NCBI GenBank assembly: GCA_007922305.1
Contig: ML677326.1
Coordinates: 56,104,785-56,168,784 of the forward strand
Length of the DNA: 64,000 bases
Direction: 5' to 3'
Source of the DNA: Dermatemys mawii
Lineage: Eukaryota > Chordata > Testudines > Dermatemydidae
A program made the position numbers and the translations under genes. Shown in pieces: positions 26,421 through 38,345 of this stretch; the first letter of the stretch is position 1, and each line of letters starts with the position of its first letter. Under the pieces are notes generated by a model, which did not search any database, was not told the DNA's origin, and worked only from the letters and a program-made list of their open reading frames with translations.

Positions 26421-27474
26421 ATGAATATTTTTGTATCAGTATTCACTACAGAGGATGTGAAGGAGATTCCCACACCTAAGCCATTCTTTTTAGATAACAT
26501 ATCTGAGGAGCTGTCCCAGATTGAGGTTTCAGTAGAGGAGGCTTTTGAACAAAATGAGAAATTAAACAGTAATAAGTCACCAGGACAAGATGGTACTCAC
26601 CCAAGAGTTCTGAAGGAACTCACATATGAAACTGCAGAACTACTCACTGTGGTTTCCTATCACTTAAATTAGTCTTTGTACCAGATAATGATAGGGTAGC
26701 TAACATAATGCTGATTTTTAATAAAGGCTCCAGAGGTGATTGTGGCAATTATAGGCCTGTAAACCTAACAGGCAAATTGTTTAAACTAAAGTAAAGAACA
26801 AAATTATCAGACATATAATTAAATACAATGTATTGGGGAAGAATCAACACAGCTTTTTTAAAGGGAAATCATGCCCCCCCCATCTACTAGAATTCAACAA
26901 ACATGTGGACAAGGGTGATCCATGAATATAATGTACTTGGACTTCTGGAAGATTTTTAACAATGTCTCACATCAAAGTCTCTTAAGCACACTAAGCAGTC
27001 ATGGTGTAAGAGGGAAGGCCCTCTCTTGTATCAGTAGCTGGTTAAAATATAGGAAGCAAAGGGTGGAAATAAATGGTCAGTTTTCACAGAGGAGAAAGGT
27101 ACTATACTGGGACCAGTGCTGGTCAACATATTCATAAATGATCTAGAAAAGGAGGTACACAGTAAAGTGGAAAATTGCAGATGATACAAAATTATTCAAT
27201 ACAGTTAAGTCCAAGATGATAGCAAAGAGTTACAAAGGATCTCCCAAAAGTGGGTGATCGTGTCACGAAATGGCAGATAAGATTCATTGCTGATAAGTGC
27301 AAAGTAATGCACATTGAAAAACATAATCTTAACTATGCATACAAAACAATGGGGTCTAAATTAGCTGTTACCACTGAAGAAAGGGATCTTGGAGTCATTG
27401 TGAATAGTTCTCAGAAAACATCTTCTCAATATGCAGCATCAGACAAGAAAACTAACAATGTCAGGAACCATTAG
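26421..27474 (+). pseudogene. CR1 ORF2 reverse-transcriptase remnant
   Basis: Three separated frames carry parts of the CR1 polyprotein. The first (26421-26672) contains NSNKSPGQDGTHPRVLKEL, the conserved block 'KSPGPDG-x-HPRVLKEL' that opens the RT domain. The second (26922-27137) contains MYLDFWKIFNNVSHQSLL, the first catalytic block in which family members have 'LDFSKAFD(T)V'. Here the second Asp of that motif reads Asn (FNNV). The third (27250-27474) covers the C-terminal part, with FIADKCKVMHI and TEERDLGVIV. Frames shift and stop between the pieces, and the FADD-type catalytic block is destroyed, so no enzyme can be made. In life CR1 ORF2 supplies the endonuclease and reverse transcriptase for target-primed insertion. 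Confidence 0.85.
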
Positions 27475-28081
27475 GAAAGAGATAGATTAGAAGACAGAAA
27501 ATATCATAATGCCACTATATAAACCAATAGTATGCCCACAACTTGAATACTGTGTCCAGTTCTGGTGGCCCCATCCCAAAAAAAGATACATTAGAACTGG
27601 AAATGGTACAGAGATGGGCAACTAATATGATTAGAGTTATGAAACAGCTTCCATATGATGAAAGATTTAAAAGACTGGGACTTTTCATCTTAATGTGGAT
27701 ATTATAGAAGTCTATAAAATTATGAATCATGTCAAGAGAAAGTATTAGTTTCCCCTTCACATAACACAAGAACTAGGGGTAACCCAATTAAAACTGTGGT
27801 ATAAAACAAAAACATAAGAAGGTACTTCTTCACACAACACGTCTACCAGGATACTGGGCTATATGGACCATTGGTCTAGTCCACTATGGCCATTTTAATG
27901 TTGTACGTAAGAGTTAATGCTATTTGAAACATCATTTTCTGACATCAGCAAAGTTACTGTATGCAGTAGTCTGAACCTCCAAGGGTCTACTAATTTCTTA
28001 GATTCATGCAGATTTTGGGAATGTAAAGCGCACACTGGATTTTCTATCACTTTCAGATGTTAAGGCCTTGCAGGAGATGAT

Positions 28082-28590
28082 CTGTTGTGAGGAATGAGGG
28101 CCTGCAGCTGTGCCTGCCCAATCTCACTCTGCCTGGGCCACAAACGAAACACCTGATTGGCTAAGGCATCAGGTGTCTTCCTCTTAAGCCCAGCAGCTGC
28201 AGAGGATCAGTGGCTACTCAATGCACATGCGTGTGGATTCTCTACCTTCCTTGGCTTGCCTTCCTTCAAGCCCTGCTCCTGCTTGCTCCAGACTAAATCC
28301 TGTACTGAATCTGGCATTGTTCTAGTCCTGTTCCAGCCTTGCTCCTGCCTTGGAAGCAACCATGCTTCTTCCTTCCCTGACTATAGGTCATCCAGTTCTG
28401 ACCTTTTGCTCTCATCCCTGGGACTGACTTCTTGACCCTTTGCTCTGGCATCCAGACTCTGACTCTGATTCTGACTCCAGCCCTGATCCCTGTCTCTGCT
28501 TTTACCTTGGGCTCTGACATTCAGACTGATCACTAGGTTTGATTTCTGCACTGACAACTAGGCTTGACTGCCTATGACCCTTGGAATATC
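28082..28590 (+). mobile_element. LTR-like repeat with CTGACTCTG-rich tail
   Basis: The block starts TGTTGTGAGGAATGAGGGCC and is GC-rich against its flanks. Its 3' half is a degenerate run of GACTCTGACTCTGATTCTGA and CTTGCTCCTGCC units. I recognise this arrangement from reptilian LTR retrotransposon LTRs. No matching 5-bp target duplication was found, so the right boundary is approximate and the class is tentative. Confidence 0.45.
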
Positions 28591-28599
28591 TGGTAGATT

Positions 28600-31500
28600 C
28601 ACCAAAAACTTGTAAGATATTACAAAACTAAATAATCCAGTTGAAATATCAGTGGAAGAAATATATTTTTTATAACTAGGGAAATTTGCAAAAATGTGTC
28701 ATTCAGGTGTTCATCTGTTCTTTAAACTTATGATCTGATGCAGCAGAGCATTTAAGCATGTATTAAATTTTAAACATATGAACAGTTCTATTGATTGATT
28801 TCAGTAGGACTGCTCATGTACTTAAAGTTAAGCATGTGTGTATGTGCTTTGCTGAATTGGCTTATCTCTCATCATGTCATGGATCTCTGTATGAAATCAT
28901 TGCCTTTTCCAACAAGCTTGGGAAAAAAAAAGCTTGAACAATGAATATGAAAAGCAGGGACCTGATCCAACTTCCATTAATGTCAGTGGAGAAAATGACT
29001 TCCATCGAGGCAGGCCCAAGGTGAGGAAGCAACACAGAAAATTTGTCATTTAAATAGATGGGTCTATAGGTATTAGGCCAATTTCTACTCTGAAATCCAC
29101 AAGGTTATATGGCATGTAAGTCAGTATAGAACTTAACCTGCTTAATTTAGGGTAATGAAAATTATTCAGACTTGCATGATATCCATCTGCTATTGATTTT
29201 GTCATTGTCTTACTATGCCATGTTTTAACATCAGTTATGTTTTCTGGCAAGATTTTTTTCTCTCTCAGCGTCTAAATTGTTGCTTCTTGATTAGTCAACA
29301 GGAAAAATCAATACTCTATATATTTCACTTTAAAGCTTTAATTCAATTACAATTTATGAACTAATCAAATGTTGATATAGCTATGTTAGTAACAGGAAAG
29401 CAGATTTTTAATGTCCCAATCTTTCTTTGTCATTAAAGGTTAAATTTTCAGTTCATGTATCACATGCCTAATTCCATATTACAATCAAAAAGGAATATCT
29501 GCTTTTCACTGTAATGTAATTGAATTAAAAATTGAAAAGACTTACTATATTGTATATGCTGTAGCACTCATACCCTGCCTCATACCTGTAGAAATATTTC
29601 CTACAATATGTTCTCAAGTGCTTTTTCTAATCCAGTTGTAATATGCTTCAGCCAATGGGAAACAATTCCTTTGTCTAAGAGTTTACAATGTCAGAAGGTT
29701 CTGTCACTCTCCTTGATGTTTCCTCCGGTCAGATGACATATTCCCTCCCCCTTAGTTGTTGTTCATCTGACTAATACCTTTCAGTTAATTACATTTTATA
29801 CATTAACCTGTACTACTTGAATAATATATTGCTCTTCCGTGATCTCCCTTTAGTCTGCTGACATATTTCTGGAACTGAGGTATCTCAATTCCAGAAATGT
29901 TATACACACCATTCCAATGTGTGGACACATCATTTCTGCTACCTCATGTATTTTCAGTTAGTGGCAGCATTAGCATCCTGGTAATTAAATCTCCACTTCT
30001 AGTATAAGCCCCTATTTCCCTATCTGAACCCTCCTTCCCCACCAGCTCTTTCACACACACTTTATAACGTGCATAATATACTTCCAAGTTCAAATTTGGT
30101 CTAAATAATTTAGGTGAGGAAATATCTGTGTTACTTTCACCAAATTTGGCTTATATTCAAATCCTTCTGGTCTACATTTTTACAAATAGACACTCAAGTT
30201 ACAACTTCAAAACATACATAAGTTTGCAGTCAGGAAATGCCTGCAGAATGTATATTTTAGTAGCATTGAAACATGTTATTGTAGTTAGAAGAGATTGCTG
30301 AGTGCCATTACTTGGCCTTTACATTATATCTGCACTCAGGAGGTGATTTCTCTCCAGAAAAAAATCTTCATATTTCATTCAATAAATCAGCATTTTATGA
30401 GTGCTCATGACAGAACTTTGTGCCAAACTTTTCCTACATATCTAGTTACCTCCCTAACACAAGGAGACTAATTCTTTCTTTACCTGCTAAACAATCTAAT
30501 ATCTTCTACATGGGAGAGAAGAAAGCATTGATTTAGAACCCAAGAAGTTAAGCAGATTAATTTAAGTTTCTGATTTCCTTATCCTGTGTTGTCCTCATTA
30601 TATCTCATTTGTAATGACCCTGCCTCTTGAGTTATTCCCTAACAACTGTATGCATCTAAACAAATATATTGTTTTAGGAATAACAAAATGTTACTCCTTG
30701 GTAAACAAGTCACTAGGTTAAAGATATTTGTAGAATAATAATTACCTCTATACAGCCCCAATTCTGGCAAGCAGCCCTATTCATGACAGCATTTAAAACA
30801 CAAGCACAATCTTAAATGTTGTCCTGAATAGGGCTAGATTTAAACATGTTTAAGTGTTTTCCTGAATTGAAGTCAAAAGTAGGAATAGTGAAGATGAATC
30901 CAGTTAAATAATTTGATGGAATCTTCTCCCAAAATTCAAAGTGATCCATTTCTGACACTGGAAAAGAGTTGGTTAACAATTTTTTTTCCATTTGGGTAGG
31001 TATAATGGTTCAGTGAATAGGTCACTGATTAGGGCATTAGGACAGTAGCTCCTGTTTCCAGCTGTTTCCAGCTCCTGTTCCACTGTTTCCAGCTCCACCA
31101 GTAACTTATTCTGTGGTCTGAGTTAAGAAGTTCTGCATCTATTCTAAAGTGAGCCCCGATTCTGCCCCTGTTGTTCTAAAAAAGTCCTATTTAAGTCAGA
31201 GGTGCAGAATCAAGCCCAGCATGACGATTTTGCCACACAATATTTCTGTAGGTCACAAAGCCTTTTGTGTGCATTTTCTAATCATATGTGTTGGATTTCT
31301 CAGTCATAGTGGTTTTTCTATTCTTTTATTCTATAATTTTGTAGCATCAGTATAAGTTACTTGTTTCAACATTTTGTAAATCATTTTATGCATTTTCATT
31401 GAAATTGTGTTTCAGTACAGTTACTCAGTGTACTGCTAACATGCTAGCAATGATGCCTTTAGGAGGTTTTTTGTTGTTGTTTTTGTTTTTTTAAAAATAA

Positions 31501-33135
31501 TACCTATCACTGATCTGTGTATTTATAACATTCCTAACAAAATGAGTTGTGGAAAAGAGTCACAGAATTTCCTTCCATTACTGACACTAATAATGAGATT
31601 GTTCCTACTACAATTTCTGAGATAGCACAACGCTCACTGCCTGCCAGGCAGCTTATACAAATTACTACAAACAAATGTTATTTTAACTCTTGATTTTGGA
31701 CTCCAACATAGAATTATATTACATATTTTATTAGCTCATTTACCACCTACTATGTTATATTATTAGCTAATTAATTGAACATGGTATGTTTTTAGGTGGC
31801 TTTGGTTACTATTTAAAAGTGTGTTTTGTCTGATATCTTGTCTACATTTCTGTGGAAAACATTCAATTGAGATTTTCTGGTGGACTCCTATTAAAAAACC
31901 AAGAATTTTAGGAAATAATAAAATTGTTATCTAGGGTTAGAATCTGCCACCTGCCACATTGAATATCTTTTTCTGCAAACAGTCTCATTGATTTCAACAG
32001 GACTATTTGCAAATGATGTATTATTCATCAGCCCTGATCCAAAGCCCACTGACATCAGTGAAAGTGGGTGAAAGCCTGATTCCATTTAAATCAATGGTGA
32101 AACTCCTGTTAAAACAACTGGAGGCAGGATTTCACCACACATCAGTAACAAAAGCAGTGTCTGACTCTCAGTAAGCCCCACTGGGCTGTTTTTCAGTGGG
32201 ATTTGTAATCCTAAATCCCATATACATGTTTGAAAATCTCCCCCAGAATCTATAAAGGAAACAGTACCTAACCCTTAATAAACTGGCACTACTAAGCATC
32301 TCCATTACAAACCTTCATGTCACTGTATACTTGCACTCAGCTAACTAGATTAAAGTTTTCAGGAGTAATCAATATTTATGCATGCATGGCTTAATGCACA
32401 GAGATTTGGGGGACTGTCTTCTATGATACTTTGTACTTTTTTAAATATTCCATGAGCTCATGCTATTAGAGGGCTTTATATATTTTTAATGTTACAAGAA
32501 AATACTCTGCAGTATAATATTGTACCATATTTTAAACAATTTTTAATGTAATTCTATATTGCCTTTTTATGGAAGACTACAAACACATGATTACTATTAA
32601 AAATCATGAGTAAAATCCAGGGCCCACTGAAGTCAATGGGATCAGGATTTCAGCCCATGTGTATAACATCTTACATCGGTGCAGTGCCATATAAAGTTAA
32701 GACTTATTGTTTGCCTTGAAGAGCTTACTAAGAATGAGAAGACGAAGAAACTGTTATAAAGAGAGACTTGAAGGAGAAAAAGTTGGGGGCTAGGCAGAAA
32801 GGAAGTGAAACATCGTTCCGCTATAGGAGGGTTCATGATAAAAGTTGTGAAGAGAATACTGCAATAAAGGTATACAGGTAACAGATAGAAGGTGGATAGG
32901 CTAAAGATCATGAAAGAAACAGGATGGGAAGAGCAGAGGCTTCTGAAATGCTGAATATCAAGCAGTGGCCATAATGAGAGGATTCGGTGACAGACGAAAT
33001 GGAAAGTAATGGCGAATAAGGGAGTTTGTGTAGAGTTTGGCAGTTAAGCAAGGCTGTTAAGACAAGAAATGAGAGGAAGACAACAAATCAGATGGGTCCG
33101 CAATTTGGAAAGTGAAGTGACCTTTGATGAGAGGT
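28600..33135. other. No gene seen; scattered old repeat phrases
   Basis: AT-rich DNA. Phrases such as ATTGATTTCAGTAGGACTGC (28790), GGACCTGATCCAACTTCC (28960), TGATTTCAACAGGACTATTT (31988), AAATCAATGGTGAAACTCCT (32090) and GTCAATGGGATCAGGATTTC (32633) belong to a very old, diverged interspersed repeat. At 31040-31095 the unit CTGTTTCCAGCT is repeated about three times. Confidence 0.4.
30995..31125 (+). mobile_element. Probable SINE 5' part (tRNA-like)
   Basis: GGTATAATGGTTCAGTGAAT, CACTGATTAGGGCATTAGGA and CTCCACCAGTAACTTATTCT follow the head of a MIR/CORE-type SINE. A small internal expansion of CTGTTTCCAGCT disrupts the B-box region. Strongly diverged. Confidence 0.45.
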
Positions 33136-33136
33136 G

Positions 33137-33178
33137 GGGGTTGAGGTAATAATAAGAGGGGGTTGAGGTAATAATAAT
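33137..33178 (+). repeat. Two-copy tandem repeat, 22-bp period
   Basis: The phrase GGGTTGAGGTAATAATAA occurs twice in tandem, immediately left of the MITE hairpin. Confidence 0.85.
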
Positions 33179-33180
33179 CA

Positions 33181-33475
33181 TGATAAATTAATCCCCAAAA
33201 GATCGATTGGCAGGTAGCAATCGATCTTTTGGGGATCAATTTATTATGTCTAGTCAAGATGCAATAAATTGATCCCTGAGCACTCTTCTGTCAACTCCGG
33301 TACTCCACCACTGCGAGAGGCGCAGGCGGAGTTGACAGGGGAGCAACAATAGTCAACTCAGCACCATGAAGGTGGTGCGGTAAGTTGGCCTAAATACGTC
33401 AACTTCAGCCACTCTATTCCCATAGCTGAAATTGCGCATCTTAGGTTGATCCCCTGACCAGTGTAGACCAGGTCT
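33181..33475. mobile_element. Harbinger-type MITE with two hairpins
   Basis: The right end reads CAGTGTAGACCAGGTCTAAG, so on the other strand the element starts TTA-GACCTGGTCTACACTG, which is the Harbinger MITE terminus plus a TTA target. Inside are a 24-bp near-perfect inverted repeat (33185-33208 against 33219-33242, one mismatch, 10-bp loop) and a perfect 11-bp one (TGTCAACTCCG at 33289-33299 against 33327-33337). The left terminal repeat is not recognisable, so the left boundary is approximate. Confidence 0.7.
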
Positions 33476-33479
33476 AAGT

Positions 33480-35075
33480 GACCAAGCATCAAAGTCAGAG
33501 CAGGGACAGTGGAGAGAAAAAAACAGATGGAATGAACTTAAAAAGAGAGGGAAGGGGGAAAAGTACAGGCTGAAAACAACATGTGTAAAGAAGGCATGTA
33601 GCTACTGGACTTTTAACCATAAATACCATGTAACCCTGAGGCTCAAAAAAAGTCTGCATAATACATTGATAAAAATTATTGCTCTTACTATGTTTGATGG
33701 AGCTACCCCAATATTGGTGTTGGTAGAAAGGTTAGGAAAAAACAGTCTGGTGTAATATGTAATTTTGTATCTCTGTTCATCACCACAGTATTTGATCTTT
33801 TATAACACTTGATCAAAAAAATGCACACATTTTATAAAAGATTGTCCTCCTTTTCTGAGGACTCACTCGATCAGGTCATTTCCCATACTGCTTCATTCAT
33901 GTAATTTTGCCATCGGGCTACCTGGTCTTCAGTGTACTCCTCTAGCCATCATTTTAAAATTGATGTGTTGTGTTGTGTTTGATATAGCTTTTCGACAAAG
34001 GGTTCTGCGGTGTCCATTTCTTTTCCTTCAGTAAAATCCTTCCTATGGTGAGGGCAGGAAGAAGAAAAGCAAAACAAGGGGGAAAAAAAACAGCAGAACA
34101 AAACATAAGCAAACTAAACAAACAAAAAAAGACAAGCAACAAAATCAAACAAAAACACCCTCAAAAGAGATTTTTTCCTGATGTTTTAAGTTTTCCTCTT
34201 GTTTGTGGAGATTGTTTTATGGCTAGCTACTTCCCATGTGATGGATCAGGGACCTCAAGATGCCCACTTCTGAACAGGAAAAATTATGGACAGGTAAGTA
34301 CATTTTACTATTTCAAGTTCTAGAAAGCTGTGCAGGGGATAGGTGTGTCAGGAATTATTGAGAGGTGATTGATCAACAGAATAATATCCGCAACATGGTA
34401 CAAAAACCCTATCAAACCATCCTGAGAGTCTGTGAGGAAGCAGAAGGGGGGAGGCGCTAAACTGAAGAATCCAGCTCATTCTCTCTTAGTTTTGTTGGAT
34501 CGGAGGGGCTAAGATGAAAAAAAGGCAGAAAAATTAAACACACGTGCCCATACACTTTCTTTGTCATTAGATGAGATTCCTTGCCTCAACAGCCTTTCTG
34601 GTCCCTACTCTCCCCAAATCTGTCTACACTAAGTTCTTAACTACCATACCTGGCCTTTTCCTTCAGATTCATCACCCCCAAAGGAGTGAAACCTTCCTGC
34701 ACTTACCAGTTCACTTTTGTGCAAACATTCCATGCAGTCAGAACAAATGCAACCTTCTTGGCGTAAAAATAAATGGTTTATTAATAGAAAAAATCTGATT
34801 CAAAGAGGAAATAGTAAGGAAAAGCAAAGTCATACAAGTTACACAGAAAATAAACAAAGATACGGATTTAGGCTTTACACTTCTCTATTGGTTAAATTCC
34901 CTTTTCTAATATAAGTTACCCATTGCCTCTAAGCCATTTCCCAGCCACCCCATCAAAGGAGAGACCCAGTGTTCCAGACATAGCACCTGGCCTAGATTTT
35001 GGCCCTCAGTTTATGGATGTCCTTCACTTCATACCCCTTATCTTTTAAAGGATTACAGGGTTTTTATCCTCTCTC
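33480..35075. other. No gene seen
   Basis: A purine-rich stretch (34040-34170) makes a Lys-rich frame without meaning. The interval 34560-35040, with TTTATTAATAGAAAAAATCT and a C-rich right half, resembles in style the unclassified repeats at 37.6-38.3 kb and 58.1-58.7 kb. Confidence 0.35.
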
Positions 35076-35078
35076 TAA

Positions 35079-35348
35079 GGCTATGTCTACACTATGGACC
35101 TTACAGTTGCATAGCTGTACTGCTGTAAGGTCTCCCAAGTAGCCGCTCTTTGCCAGCAGGACAAAGCTTTTCCTGTTGGCATAATTAAACTCCCCACAGT
35201 GAGCGGTGTTAGCTAAGTTGGTAGGAGAGACTCTCCTGCTGACATAGTGCTGTCCACACCAGCACTTTTGCTGGTGAAACTTACCTCAGTCAGGGGATTG
35301 GGTTTTTTCACACCCATGACCGACAGAAGTGGTAGTGTAGACAAAGCC
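35079..35348. mobile_element. Harbinger-type MITE, complete
   Basis: The left end is GGCTATGTCTACACTATGG and the right end, read in reverse complement, is GGCTTTGTCTACACTACCA. These are terminal inverted repeats matching at most of their first 16 bases. The flanking triplets are TAA (35076-35078) and TCA (35349-35351), a slightly decayed form of the TWA target duplication typical of PIF/Harbinger. The 270-bp interior is non-coding and contains TTTTTTCACACCCATGACCG. Confidence 0.8.
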
Positions 35349-35384
35349 TCAGACTATGGTCATTTATGATGATGGAAATTATTT

Positions 35385-35871
35385 CCTGTAAGCCCTGATC
35401 TATATTAAATAGTTAGGTTAACATAAGGCAGCTAGGACTGCTGCCTGGACTCCACTCCAAGCTGGGATGCCACCCAGGCTCCTCACTCCCCGCTGGGAGC
35501 TCTACTGCCCCCGCCCAGCTCCTGGTTCCCCATTCTGAGCTCTCAGTTCCCCACCAGGAGAATGGCAGCTGACCAGACTCCAGGCATGGATCTCCACAGA
35601 GGCAAGAGGCACCAGGCACTTTCCCGGCTGGGGTGGGGAGAGGCGGGAAGCCTGGGGGCAGCTGGGCTTCCAGTGAGGAGCTGAGAGCTGAGACCCTGGG
35701 CTCTCAGCCCCACACACTGCCCCTCTTCAAATCTGTGGATCCACTCCAGGTAAGGACATGCATCTCTGACAGAAGGAGGGCAGTGTGGACATAAGCCACT
35801 GCAGTAAGCACTATGGTGGCTGTAAGTCGATCTAACCAAGGTCGATCGAAGATTTTAGTGTACATATGCCC
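35385..35871. mobile_element. Second MITE remnant with GC-rich interior
   Basis: The right end, in reverse complement, reads GGGCATATGTACACTAAAAT, close to the Harbinger MITE terminus and followed outside by TCA. The part 35440-35740 is GC-rich with degenerate GGGAGCTCTACTGCCCC, CAGCTCCTGG and GGGCTCTCAGCCCC repeats, a filling I recognise from turtle MITEs. The left terminal repeat is missing; GGTTAACATAAGGCAGCTAG at 35416 is internal element sequence. Open frames of 68-98 codons inside are artefacts of GC content. Confidence 0.55.
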
Positions 35872-35874
35872 TCA

Positions 35875-36760
35875 GTTTTTCAAGACTAGAGTTTTCTTTT
35901 CAGTTTCAAGTTGTTTCGGTGTTTTCCCATTAATGCTTGTGGTCTGCCATTGTCTCTTCGTGGCTGGACAATGGCTGGGTACTTGAAGATAGCTTTGTGT
36001 AAACAACTGGCTTGGAATGGCCCCCCCTTGCTGTGAGGTGTACTTGAAATTGTATTATCAGTCATGAACATATTATTCTATAGACACAGACTCATAACCA
36101 TAGTCTGTACACGTCTCATACTGTAAAATTCTGGACTGGGTGGTCAAGCTTTTGTAAAAGACCTTACTTGGCATATTTTATATGCAATAACATTATATAC
36201 AACCTCTTGATTCAATTGCTTGTTCTTTGGGACTCAGATCCCCTGTTCTTCCCTTGGGGTGTCTGGACCCTGATTGTCACAGTGGGAGATCTGTCTTTAA
36301 GCCTCTGCTCTGAACTACGCAGAGCAGGGACTTGAACGTGGGTCTCCACATCCCAGGTGATTATCCTATCCAGGCTATTGGCACTTCCGGGATGGGTGAT
36401 CTATCTTTCTTTCTTTAGTTTGACCAATATTTCCATCCTGGCTTTACAAAACCTTCCCAAATAAACATTTGTCAAACCTGACCCTTTCAATTGAAAATAC
36501 TTGGTTTCAACACATTTGCATTTTCTGATTTAAAAAAATGTTATTAAAAATACCTGACCAGCTCTATTAATGACATAAATAATGTTAACCTTTATAAAAT
36601 GGCTTTAGTTCTTCAGATATGAGGGCAAGGTACTAAACCTATTAAGCAGAGATGGTTGAGAAAAGAAAATGCTGTGGCCAAAAGAGATAATGTGGTCCCA
36701 GGGAATCTGAAATAGGAGAACAAAGGTTATTTTACCTGCAAATTTGACATTGATGTTACT
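35875..36760. other. No feature recognised
   Basis: AT-rich DNA between a MITE remnant and a CR1 tail. No supported frame. Confidence 0.4.
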
Positions 36761-36764
36761 GCTG

Positions 36765-37285
36765 CTGGAATCTTGGGTCCATTTCTGGGACCCGCAATTC
36801 AAGAAGCATTTTGGTAAACAGGAGAGAGTTCAGAGAAGAACCACAAGAATAAAGAATTAGAAAACATGCCTATAGTGATAGACTCAAGGAACTCAATCTA
36901 TTTATCTGAACAAAGAGAAGATTAAAGTGTGACATGATTACAATCTGTATTACCTACATTGGGAACAGATCTTTAATAATCGACTCTTCAGTCTAGCAGA
37001 GAAAGGTATAACATCATCTACTGGCTGGAAGAAGCAGCAACTATCCAAATCCAGACTGGAAGTAAGGTAATTTTTTAACAGTGACAGTAATTAATCACTG
37101 GAAAAATTACCAAGGATTGTGGTGGATTCTCCATCACTGATCATTTTAAAATCCAGATTTGCTGTCTTAATAAAAGATATGGTCTAGGAATTATTTTGGG
37201 AAAGCTCTATGGCATGTGCTATACAGGAAGTCAGACTAGATTATGACAATTGTCCCTTCTGGCCTTAGAACCTATGAATCTATTA
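36765..37285 (+). mobile_element. CR1 LINE 3' end, plus strand
   Basis: The end of CR1 ORF2 and its 3' UTR are recognisable: AGAGAGTTCAGAGAAGAACC, GACTCAAGGAACTCAATCTA, GTGGTGGATTCTCCATCACT, CAGGAAGTCAGACTAGATTA and CCCTTCTGGCCTTAGAACC occur in the expected order. 5'-truncated and decayed. Confidence 0.85.
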
Positions 37286-37549
37286 AAATGGACGTAAGCA
37301 AATTCAAAGCTTCCCCTCTTCTTTTTAATTATTTTAAAAAGACAATACAAGTTTTAATTTAGAAAGGAATCCAAAATCTGGACAGGCTTTTTTTGCATAT
37401 ATGTAGTTCATGCACCTGCTAGTTATAAGGTAACACTAGGTGTCCATAGCTTTAGTTTCCTTTAGTTAAACAGAATTAAGAAACTTGAAACATCTCCTCA
37501 TTCGGATTATCTAAAATAAATAACAGTTAAAAGGGCTACACTGTCAGGT

Positions 37550-38345
37550 TACTGGTGCTGGAAAGAGGCAGACAGGCTATTCAGCGGCAAAGCGAAAGCA
37601 TTAATTTACTCTTCAGCGTTCCCTGGCAGAAATTGCACTTAGCTGTGCTTCCCTGGTGTCTCAGCTACTTTCCCAGTTGAGTTTCCTAATAAAAAAAAGC
37701 TGAATTTAGAAATCTTGAATGTCATGAACAGTATTTATAGATCAGTACAGTGTCATGATTACAGGGCTAGCTGCACCTCTCTCATCATTATAGTCTCACA
37801 GAGTGTATGCCCTCAGGTTCCCGGTCTTGTACCTTTGACTCTCTTGGGGTGCCATTCTGCAACTGTCCCACTCTGTCCTGGGGTACAGTGCCAAGTGTAT
37901 CATCTGTGCTTGACCAGCAAGACAATCTGAGTTTGAAGCACCTGCAGTTCTTCCCTTTAGGAGCCGGTACCAGTGGCAAGCAGCGACAACAGCCTTATTA
38001 ACACATTAATGTTTGTTTCACAGGAGGAACAAAGCAGTTAGAGAAAAAAAAGGATTTTATAGCTACAAACTGTCTACACACATAAATCTCTTACCTACTT
38101 CGAATCTGGCCTGATGATGGTAGTCTAGCCAGGCTTAACTTCTTCGGGTAGCCCAGAGCGTGTCTATGTCTCACTCTGGTTCCCCCAAATAACTACTCCC
38201 CTCTCTTGAAAGAGCATTTCTTTATAAACTGACCTCCTATGTTCCCAGGCCTTTTCATGTCCTTAACAGCTCTTAAGAATTTTCTTGTTTTCCTTTCCTG
38301 CTTGATTTGCTAAGCTGCCCCCTATTAAACTAAACTACTGTATTC
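37550..38345 (-). repeat. Unclassified interspersed repeat, possibly antisense LTR element
   Basis: The stretch combines TTAGGAGCCGGTACCAGTGG, CAAGCAGCGACAACAGCCTT, CACAGGAGGAACAAAGCAGT and GGATTTTATAGCTACAAACT with a C-rich right half. I believe I know this phrase order from turtle LTR retroelements read in antisense, but no LTR ends, target duplication or coding motif could be found here. Boundaries are approximate. Confidence 0.3.

Larger units (their letters stand above)
25810..27912 (+). mobile_element. CR1 LINE, longest copy in the window
   Basis: About 2.1 kb of CR1 on the plus strand, from within ORF2 to the 3' end. Upstream pieces (GAGGTGAATATGGCTGAACT; AACTACACAAAAATGAGGAG; GAAATGCCTGCAAGCTGCAT) encode the part before the reverse transcriptase. 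The RT-encoding part follows at 26400-27150, and the 3' UTR ends near CACTATGGCCATTTTAATGT. Many stops and frameshifts show it is inactive. It is 5'-truncated, as usual for CR1. Confidence 0.9.

Noticed and set aside
28157..28520. Two opposite 75-92-codon frames
   Set aside because: They lie in the LTR-like block with CTGACTCTG repeats and mirror that repeat.
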